Notes under the pieces: model-generated
Told to the model about the DNA's origin: nothing
Databases searched by the model: none
What the model saw: the letters and a program-made list of their open reading frames with translations, nothing else
Made by a program: the position numbers and the translations under genes
Origin: Rhizobium sp. Leaf262
GTDB taxonomy: Bacteria; Pseudomonadota; Alphaproteobacteria; Rhizobiales; Rhizobiaceae
NCBI RefSeq assembly: GCF_001422245.1
Contig: NZ_LMMM01000012.1
Coordinates: 613-64,612 of the forward strand
Length of the DNA stretch: 64,000 bases
Direction: 5' to 3'
Part shown: one piece after another, positions 56,805-64,000 of the stretch
How positions within the stretch are numbered: position 1 is the first letter of the stretch
Layout of the letters: each line of letters begins with the position of its first letter

Positions 56805-57081
56805 GATCATACCGTTATGCGGCGTGCCCGAAATTGCCAAAGAATTTCAGGGTTGCGCCGTCTTGAGTGCAAGAGGGGCAAAGCGGAGAGGCGCTTGCGG
56901 CAAGCGCCGAAATCCCGGACCTTTCGGCTGCTTACTGCGCGCGAAAGGCCGGGCCAATAATTCGGGAAATGAACGTCAACCGAAATTGGTACATGGCGGT
57001 TGTTTATGCGTTTTTCCCGCAAAAAGGAAGAGGTTTGTCGGTTTGAATGCGCATGTCTGTCGCCAAATCCGACACCAACCA

Positions 57082-58062
57082 TCAAAATGCGATTTTCGCG
57101 TCCAGCTCGCTGAGCGGCGTGACGCCTGACAGCAGCGCCCTCGCCTCTTCCTCATCCCGCTTGATCTGCGCCACCAGCGGCTCCAGCCCATCGAATTTCA
57201 GCTCGTCCCGTAGATGGCCGAAAAAGGACACGGCGCAGATTTCGCCGTAGAGATCGCCGGAGAAATCGAAGAGGAAGGTTTCGAGAAGGGCCGCGCCGTT
57301 GTCGGTGACGGTGGGGCGGTAGCCGAAGCTGGCAACGCCATCATAAAGCATGCCATCGGGGCGGCGAAAGCGGACGGCGTAGATGCCGGGCTTCAGCTCC
57401 GTTTCCGGCGGCAGCGCCATGTTGGCAGTGGGGTAGCCCAGCGTACGACCGAGCTTCTGCCCGCCGATGACTTCGGCCTCGACCGTGTAACGATAACCCA
57501 ACAGGCCAGCGGCACCGGCGACATCGCCCTGCGACAGTAATTCCCGGATGCGGCTGGAGGAGACGATTTCCGCACCCTCGTCGCGGAAGGAATCGATCAG
57601 CATGACATCGAAGCCATGCTTTTTCCCCGCCGCCATGAGATATGCCGGACCGCCTTCGCGGCCCTTGCCGAAGTGGAAATCCACGCCGGTGACGACAGCA
57701 CTCGCACCCAACCAGTCGACCAGAATGGATTTGACAAAATCTTCCGCAGATCGCTGCGAGAAATCCCGGTCGAACGGGTATTCGATGACGGAGTTGAACC
57801 CTTCCGCTTCCAAAACCCGCGCCTTAACGGATGCGGGCGTGAGCCGGAAAACCGGCGTTTCGGGGCGAAACACTGTGCGCGGATGCGGCTCGAATGTCAG
57901 GACAAGGGCTGGAACGTTGCGGGATGCGGCGAGCTCCAGCGCATGGTCCAGCACGGCGCGATGGCCACGGTGCACGCCATCGAAATTGCCAATGGCGATG
58001 ACGCCGCCCTTCAGGTTTTCGGGCAGCAGCTCCTTTTTTTCATTGCGGTGAAAAACGGTCAT
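57082..58062 (-). CDS. ribF: Bifunctional riboflavin kinase / FAD synthetase
   Basis: The 326-residue product makes FMN and then FAD. The N-terminal nucleotidyltransferase half has IGNFDGVHRGHRAVL and the SSSRIRELLSQGDV segment; the C-terminal kinase half has GRTLGYPTANMAL, the substrate-binding motif, and ETFLFDFSGDLYG. It lies 277 bases upstream of ileS on the same strand, and a HAD-IIA gene ends 28 bases before its start, so the latter pair may share a transcript. No FMN riboswitch is seen near it. Confidence 0.96.
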   Translation of the reverse strand: MTVFHRNEKKELLPENLKGGVIAIGNFDGVHRGHRAVLDHALELAASRNVPALVLTFEPHPRTVFRPETPVFRLTPASVKARVLEAEGFNSVIEYPFDRDFSQRSAEDFVKSILVDWLGASAVVTGVDFHFGKGREGGPAYLMAAGKKHGFDVMLIDSFRDEGAEIVSSSRIRELLSQGDVAGAAGLLGYRYTVEAEVIGGQKLGRTLGYPTANMALPPETELKPGIYAVRFRRPDGMLYDGVASFGYRPTVTDNGAALLETFLFDFSGDLYGEICAVSFFGHLRDELKFDGLEPLVAQIKRDEEEARALLSGVTPLSELDAKIAF

Positions 58063-58090
58063 GGGCGAACTCTATGCTGGTGCCACACGG

Positions 58091-58939
58091 TTAGGCAAGA
58101 CGCGGCATCCACCAGCCGGGGGCTGCATTTTGGCCTTTCAGATAGGCGTTCATCAAGGCCTCGTCCGTCTCGCCGTTCAGCGTATATTCCGCCGCATGAA
58201 TGCCGCCGCTGACATACAGCAACTGAAGACCGGCATTGATGGCACCCTTGACGTCGGTCGGCATGCCATCGCCGATGGCCAGCACGCGATCCTTGGCAAA
58301 ATCGCCGCGTACTTCCTTGGCCGCAACCAGGCAGGCCTCGTAGATCGGTGCATGCGGTTTGCCCGCGATGCGGACCTCGCCACCCAGTTGCTCGTAATAA
58401 GCGGCCACAGCACCGGCACAGGGAATGATACGCTCGCCGCGCTCCACCACCAGATCGGGGTTTGCGCAGATCATCGGCACACCGCGGGCAACGAAGCCCT
58501 TGAGCATATCGGTATAGTCTTCCGGCGTTTCGGTTTCGTCATCGAAAAAGCCGGTGCAGACTACCACAGTCGCTTCCGCTTCCGGTGCGACCTCGACATC
58601 GAGACCTTCCAGCAGCGGCAAGTCGCGCTCTGGTCCCAGAAGGAAGACCTTTTTCGGTCCCTGCGCAATCAGCTCACGCGTGACATCGCCCGAGGTGATG
58701 ATCCGGTCATAGGCGCTATCGGGAACGCCCAGCGCCCGCAACTGTGGGATGACGCCATTCGACGGGCGTGGAGAATTGGTGATGAGCACGACCGTCTTGC
58801 CGGCCTTGCGTGCCGCTTCCAGCGCGACCGACGCCTGCGGAAACGCCGAAACGCCGTTGTGCAGCACACCCCAGACATCCGACAAAACGACGTCGAACCG
58901 ATCTGTGATTTCGCCAAGGGTGGAAATGCGGTGGGCCAT
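58091..58939 (-). CDS. HAD-IIA family phosphatase (TIGR01459 type)
   Basis: The 282-residue product has HAD motif I in VLSDVWGVLHNG (DxWG), motif II in VLITNSPRPSNG, and the late GDGMPTDVKGA motif. The large cap between motifs II and III marks subclass IIA, related to NagD and pyridoxal phosphatases. The substrate is unknown. ATG 58939 has GGAAG upstream and gives the family start MAHRISTL; the 21 extra upstream codons are not conserved-looking. It is followed by ribF on the same strand. Confidence 0.87.
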   Translation of the reverse strand: MAHRISTLGEITDRFDVVLSDVWGVLHNGVSAFPQASVALEAARKAGKTVVLITNSPRPSNGVIPQLRALGVPDSAYDRIITSGDVTRELIAQGPKKVFLLGPERDLPLLEGLDVEVAPEAEATVVVCTGFFDDETETPEDYTDMLKGFVARGVPMICANPDLVVERGERIIPCAGAVAAYYEQLGGEVRIAGKPHAPIYEACLVAAKEVRGDFAKDRVLAIGDGMPTDVKGAINAGLQLLYVSGGIHAAEYTLNGETDEALMNAYLKGQNAAPGWWMPRLA

Positions 58940-59151
58940 GAGCTGCTTCCAGACTTTCAAAAATGCCAGATTTTGCAAAAACGCTTGGGCGTGACATGGC
59001 AAACCGGCAGGCCGATTACAAGCAAAAAGGTGTCCCGCGAACCGGCAACCAGATCGCCGAGTTCGCCTTTTTGCACTGCAACATGTTGTGATCGCACGCC
59101 TGACGTGTTTTTATAGGGGTGGGGCTGGCTTACTCAACCGAGGAGCCATCG

Positions 59152-60261
59152 ATGAAGAGAATTGACCAGCTCGAGGGTCTTCGCGGTCTTCTGGCCGCAT
59201 GGGTTGTTCTGGTTCACCTGCTGCCCGCAGCCGGTATCGACCCAGACAGCATGGGTGCGCTGAAACCCCTGATCAACGAGAAAATCCGCGTGCAAATCTT
59301 CTGCATCATGAGCGGTTTCGTGATTTTCGTCATGATGTCCTCTCTATCGGAAGACTATTCGACTTATATCACGCGGCGCATCAAACGCATTTATCCCGTC
59401 TATATTTTCGCGTTTTTCCTGTCGATTGCCTTTGCCTGGGTGGCTTATCAAGCGCTGCACACAGCCGATTTCCAAAGCGTGCGCAATGCGGGCCGCATCG
59501 CCATTCTCAACCGCAGTTTCGAGAACTGGGAAATGAACGCGCTTGCCCATATGACCATGCTGCATGGCATCATTCCCGATAGCTGGCTGCCGCTCGGTGC
59601 CTATGCGTTTCTGGGTCAGGCCTGGAATATTTCCACCGAGTTCCAGTTCTACCTGATTGCGCCGCTGGCGTTCTGGTGCCTCCACCATTCCAGCAACATC
59701 GTGCGCGTCGGCTTCCTTGCGGCCTCCGTTGTCGGCGTCTGGTATTTCCGCCATTGGCCCAATGGGGCAATCCTCGCCAACTACGCCATCTATTTTGCGG
59801 CAGGCATTGCAAGCTATTATCTCTGGAAGATGCGTTGGGACGACCAGCCCTTCATGTCGCCGCCTGTGGTTTTGCCTCTGGCCGCCATTGTCGGTTATTT
59901 CGATCTGGCCATCGGCGCCTGGATTTTCGTCTTCACCAGCGCCATCATGGTGCGCGACAAGGGCCGCAAGAAGGGTTTCGTGGCGATGTTTCTGGAGCAT
60001 CCCGCCATGATGTTCCTCGGCACGGTCTCCTACTCGCTCTATCTGCTGCACATGATCCCGCTTTATGGCTGGATGTATGTGCTGAACGATCAGGGTTTCA
60101 GCCAAGGCACCTATTTCGCCATGCTGGCGGCGCTGACCTTCGCCACGGCCATCCCCTTCTCTTACCTCGCGCATAAATATGTGGAGCGGCCGTTCTACCG
60201 ATCGAAGACGCACCGCACACCGTCTGTAGCAACGATGCGGCCTGCTGTCGAAGGCAAGTAA
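59152..60261 (+). CDS. Membrane acyltransferase (acyltransferase 3 / OafA type)
   Basis: The 369-residue product has about ten membrane helices and the family start IDQLEGLRGLLAAWVVLVHL, in which the R and H residues are catalytic in related proteins. Such enzymes O-acylate extracellular polysaccharides, lipids or Nod factors. ATG 59152 is fixed by GAGGAG six bases upstream. Gene neighbours do not indicate the acceptor. A perfect hairpin separates it from the convergent chrA. Confidence 0.9.
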   Translation: MKRIDQLEGLRGLLAAWVVLVHLLPAAGIDPDSMGALKPLINEKIRVQIFCIMSGFVIFVMMSSLSEDYSTYITRRIKRIYPVYIFAFFLSIAFAWVAYQALHTADFQSVRNAGRIAILNRSFENWEMNALAHMTMLHGIIPDSWLPLGAYAFLGQAWNISTEFQFYLIAPLAFWCLHHSSNIVRVGFLAASVVGVWYFRHWPNGAILANYAIYFAAGIASYYLWKMRWDDQPFMSPPVVLPLAAIVGYFDLAIGAWIFVFTSAIMVRDKGRKKGFVAMFLEHPAMMFLGTVSYSLYLLHMIPLYGWMYVLNDQGFSQGTYFAMLAALTFATAIPFSYLAHKYVERPFYRSKTHRTPSVATMRPAVEGK

Positions 60262-60264
60262 TCA

Positions 60265-60295
60265 GATGTGCCGCCACCTCATGCGGCGGCACATC
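60265..60295. terminator. Hairpin between convergent acyltransferase and chrA genes
   Basis: GATGTGCCGCC (60265-60275) pairs perfectly with GGCGGCACATC (60285-60295) around a 9-base loop. It spans the chrA stop and starts just past the acyltransferase stop. A T-run is missing on both strands. Confidence 0.5.
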
Positions 60296-61616
60296 ACATC
60301 AGCCAGAGGCGAAGAACACCGCCTGCGATGCCAAGCGCCAGCACCGGAACCATGCCGACTTTCCAGCGCATCAGCATCAGCAAGGACAGGACCAGTAGGC
60401 CTGTCGCAAAGGGATCGAGCGTATTCCAGACCGGCCAGGATAGGCCGGGGCCGAAGCTTAGCGGAACAGCGATGCGCTTGACCTCGCCAAACAGCACATG
60501 CAGCCCAAACCAGATGGAAAGGTTGAGAATGACACCCACGACCGCTGCCGTGATGGCCGAAAGAGCTGACGATAGAGCGCGATTGTTGCGCAGTTTTTCG
60601 ACATAGGGTGCGCCGAGAAAGATGAAGATGAAGCTGGGCACGAATGTCGCCCACGCCGTTACTGTCGCGCCAAGCATGCCTGCGACCATCGGGTCCAGCC
60701 ACTCCCCATGGCGAAACCCGGCCAGAAAGCCGATATAGGGCAGCACCAGCACCAGAGGCCCCGGCGTGGCTTCGGCCAGCGCCAAACCATCCAGCATTTC
60801 GCCGGGGCTGAGCCAGACATGGGTTTCCACCGCCACCTGCGCGACATAGGCCAGCACAGCATAGGCCCCGCCGAAGGTGACGACGGCCATGCGCGAGAAG
60901 AAGCTTTGTAAGGTCGCCAGCGTTTCCGGCGCGGAGAAAAGGAAAATCAGCGCCAGCGGGATCTGCCAGATCACCAGTCCCAGCACGAGGCCCCTCACCC
61001 GAGACAGAAGCGTGACTGGTGCCGCCTCTGCATCCGTTTCACTTAGTTCAACGGCGGCATGACGCGCACGCAGAAAGCCGATCAGGCCAGCCGCGAAGAT
61101 GACGAGCGGAAACGGCAGACCGAAGACGAATAGCGCAATGAAGGCCGCCGCTGCGATGCCTGCAAGAAAACGACTGACCAGCGCCCGCTTGGCCACCCGG
61201 ATCAAGGCTTCGATAACGATGGCCAGCACGCAGGCCTTCAGGCCGAACAAAAGGCCCGGCAGCCAATGGGTGTCCTGATAGAGGCAATAGGCGGCAGCAA
61301 GTGCCACGATGGCGAAGAAGCCCGGCAGGATGAAGAGCGTTCCGGCGATGATGCCGCCACGCACACCATGCATGAGCCAGCCGATATAGGTGGCCAGTTG
61401 CTGTGCCTCCGGCCCCGGCAGCAGCATGCAATAATTGAGGGCATGCATGAAGCGGGCTTCAGACACCCAGCGTTTCTCATCCACCACCACACGGTGCATC
61501 ATGCCGATCTGTCCGGCGGGACCGCCGAAGCTGAGGCAGCCTATGCGGGCGAAGACGGATGTGAGTTCGGCGAGAGACGGTTTGGCTGCGGGTGGCGGGT
61601 TTATAATATCTGTCAT
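60294..61616 (-). CDS. chrA: Chromate efflux transporter
   Basis: The 440-residue product is a long-chain CHR transporter with two homologous halves and about ten membrane helices. The first half carries LSFGGPAGQIGMMHRVVV and LPGPEAQQLATYIGW; the second carries VTFGGAYAVLAYV and LAEATPGPLVLVLPYIGFLAG. ChrA exports chromate; in many rhizobia it is constitutively present. The gene is single and divergent from groES, whose promoter begins about 50 bases away. Confidence 0.95.
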   Translation of the reverse strand: MTDIINPPPAAKPSLAELTSVFARIGCLSFGGPAGQIGMMHRVVVDEKRWVSEARFMHALNYCMLLPGPEAQQLATYIGWLMHGVRGGIIAGTLFILPGFFAIVALAAAYCLYQDTHWLPGLLFGLKACVLAIVIEALIRVAKRALVSRFLAGIAAAAFIALFVFGLPFPLVIFAAGLIGFLRARHAAVELSETDAEAAPVTLLSRVRGLVLGLVIWQIPLALIFLFSAPETLATLQSFFSRMAVVTFGGAYAVLAYVAQVAVETHVWLSPGEMLDGLALAEATPGPLVLVLPYIGFLAGFRHGEWLDPMVAGMLGATVTAWATFVPSFIFIFLGAPYVEKLRNNRALSSALSAITAAVVGVILNLSIWFGLHVLFGEVKRIAVPLSFGPGLSWPVWNTLDPFATGLLVLSLLMLMRWKVGMVPVLALGIAGGVLRLWLM

Positions 61617-61662
61617 GAACCGCTGATAACCATTTTACATGAAATATTTCCGACAGGGCGTT

Positions 61663-61691
61663 CTTGACTCACCACAGGCACAGCCCTATCT
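61663..61691 (+). promoter_or_regulatory. groESL promoter
   Basis: CTTGAC (61663-61668) is followed after exactly 17 bases by CTATCT (61686-61691), one base from the alphaproteobacterial sigma-70 consensus. Transcription should start near 61698, immediately before the CIRCE element. Confidence 0.82.
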
Positions 61692-61699
61692 CTGCCTCG

Positions 61700-61726
61700 C
61701 TAGCACTCTCCAATGAGGAGTGCTAA
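61700..61726 (+). promoter_or_regulatory. CIRCE operator (HrcA-binding site) upstream of groES
   Basis: CTAGCACTC-N9-GAGTGCTAA matches the CIRCE consensus TTAGCACTC-N9-GAGTGCTAA with one change in the left arm. It lies at the predicted transcription start, so HrcA binding would block groESL expression until heat shock. Confidence 0.95.
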
Positions 61727-61785
61727 CACTTATCACGCGGACCTTTGATGGGTTCGTACAGGTCATTTGATCGAGGGATTAGACA

Positions 61786-62082
61786 ATGACAAGCACTACT
61801 TTCCGTCCGCTGCATGACCGCGTCGTTGTTCGTCGCGTTGAGTCTGAAGCAAAGACCAAGGGCGGCATCATCATTCCTGATACCGCCAAGGAAAAGCCAC
61901 AGGAAGGCGAAATCGTCGCTGTTGGCACCGGCGCTCGCGACGATAGCGGCAAGCTCGTTCCTCTGGACGTCAAGGCTGGCGACCGCGTGCTGTTTGGCAA
62001 GTGGTCCGGCACTGAAGTCAAGCTCGACGGCGAAGACCTTCTGATCATGAAGGAATCCGACATCATGGGCGTTATCGGCTGA
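61786..62082 (+). CDS. groES: Co-chaperonin GroES
   Basis: The 98-residue product caps the GroEL ring. [40 protein letters not shown] (mobile loop) and [17 protein letters not shown] are family sequences. GAGGG lies 8 bases before the ATG. It starts the groESL operon, with groEL 63 bases downstream. Confidence 0.98.
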   Translation: MTSTTFRPLHDRVVVRRVESEAKTKGGIIIPDTAKEKPQEGEIVAVGTGARDDSGKLVPLDVKAGDRVLFGKWSGTEVKLDGEDLLIMKESDIMGVIG

Positions 62083-62127
62083 TTTAGCCGGTTTTCTCAT
62101 CCTTACATGACAACCAATGGGCAATGA

Positions 62128-63780
<1,653 letters not shown>

Positions 63781-63804
63781 GAAGTCGATATCCTTTGGAA
63801 TACG

Positions 63805-63833
63805 AAAGGCGGTCCTCACGGGCCGCCTTTTTT
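63805..63833 (+). terminator. Rho-independent terminator of groESL
   Basis: AAAGGCGG (63805-63812) pairs with CCGCCTTT (63823-63830), followed by a T-run (TTTTTT to 63833). It lies 25 bases after the groEL stop. Confidence 0.88.
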
Positions 63834-63910
63834 CATTGTGACGATTTTGGAGACGCTATATCGTCAAACGAGCGCAGAACAGACTACGCAACCAAAGAGA
63901 CGGAGGTTAA

Positions 63911-64000
63911 GTGTCAAACATAGAAGCGGAGCCAGTGGCAGCACGTACGAAAATCCCATCGTCTCTCTTTTATAAACGACTGTCCCTTCTGGTCGCTGCG
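63911..64000 (+). CDS. Start of an unidentified protein, cut by window end
   Basis: GTG at 63911 follows GGAGG with a 4-base spacing and opens 30 codons without a stop to the window edge. The sequence begins with a polar, acidic part (SNIEAEPVAARTK), then FYKRLSLLVAA, which looks like the start of a membrane helix. It is 131 bases after groEL and beyond its terminator. A CTATAT -10-like box is at 63856. No function can be assigned from 30 residues. Confidence 0.6.
   Translation, partial: MSNIEAEPVAARTKIPSSLFYKRLSLLVAA

Overview
The window looks like chromosomal DNA of a Rhizobiaceae alphaproteobacterium, most likely Agrobacterium or Rhizobium. This rests on several things: split F0 genes in the order atpI-atpB-atpE-atpF'-atpF with both b and b' subunits, a decaprenyl-type polyprenyl synthase, DUF2093 and DUF4170 small proteins, alphaproteobacterial CTTGAC-N17-CTATNT promoters, a CIRCE-controlled groESL, and GC-rich palindromic mosaic repeats between genes. 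The genus is inferred, not shown. Almost everything is core housekeeping. There is no CRISPR array, prophage, plasmid module, rRNA or tRNA that I can recognise.

Layout. 1-630: 3' part of an IS110-family transposase, cut by the window edge, followed by a mosaic repeat. 849-9530: glyS (minus) divergent from glyQ (plus), then lemA, an EPSP-synthase (aroA) paralogue and a DUF2207 membrane protein, then a small membrane protein and an S49 protease on minus. 9531-10534: palindromic repeats around a GIY-YIG gene. 10535-12719: methyltransferase and DUF2007 (minus), polyprenyl diphosphate synthase (plus). 12951-16252: TPR protein, ispE and moaB. 16253-19089: small GT2-like protein, PA0069-type radical SAM protein, a strongly structured non-coding stretch, rnhB. 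19121-23940: chemotaxis receptor and the ATP synthase F0 operon with its own promoter and terminator. 24212-30003: SleB-like hydrolase, kup, corA and an Mrp ATPase that has no cysteine. 30115-32157: NrtA/NasS-like protein and a LuxR-type regulator.

32333-36473: IclR regulator divergent from a sugar catabolic operon (SDR dehydrogenase, dgoK, dgoA, SMP-30 lactonase), which fits De Ley-Doudoroff oxidation of galactose or a related sugar; the dehydratase step is absent here. 36538-39702: a GGDEF-EAL protein and a PAS/receiver protein without a kinase domain. 40041-46461: mutL, DUF2093, then the lipid A genes waaA-HAD-lpxK. 46528-49794: cysQ-like phosphatase, pmbA/tldE, patatin. 49895-53723: rsmD, rluB with a very long repetitive charged tail, tadA, lipoprotein. 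53850-60296: ileS, ribF, HAD-IIA phosphatase, acyltransferase. 60294-64000: chrA, groES-groEL with CIRCE, and the first 30 codons of another gene.

No clear new defence or mobile system is visible. The observations most worth following are the multi-hairpin intergenic element at about 18240-18400, the EPSP-synthase paralogue between lemA and DUF2207, the cysteine-free Mrp, the PAS/receiver protein lacking a kinase, perfect palindromes beside the LuxR and IclR genes, and atypical-composition patches inside glyS and ileS.
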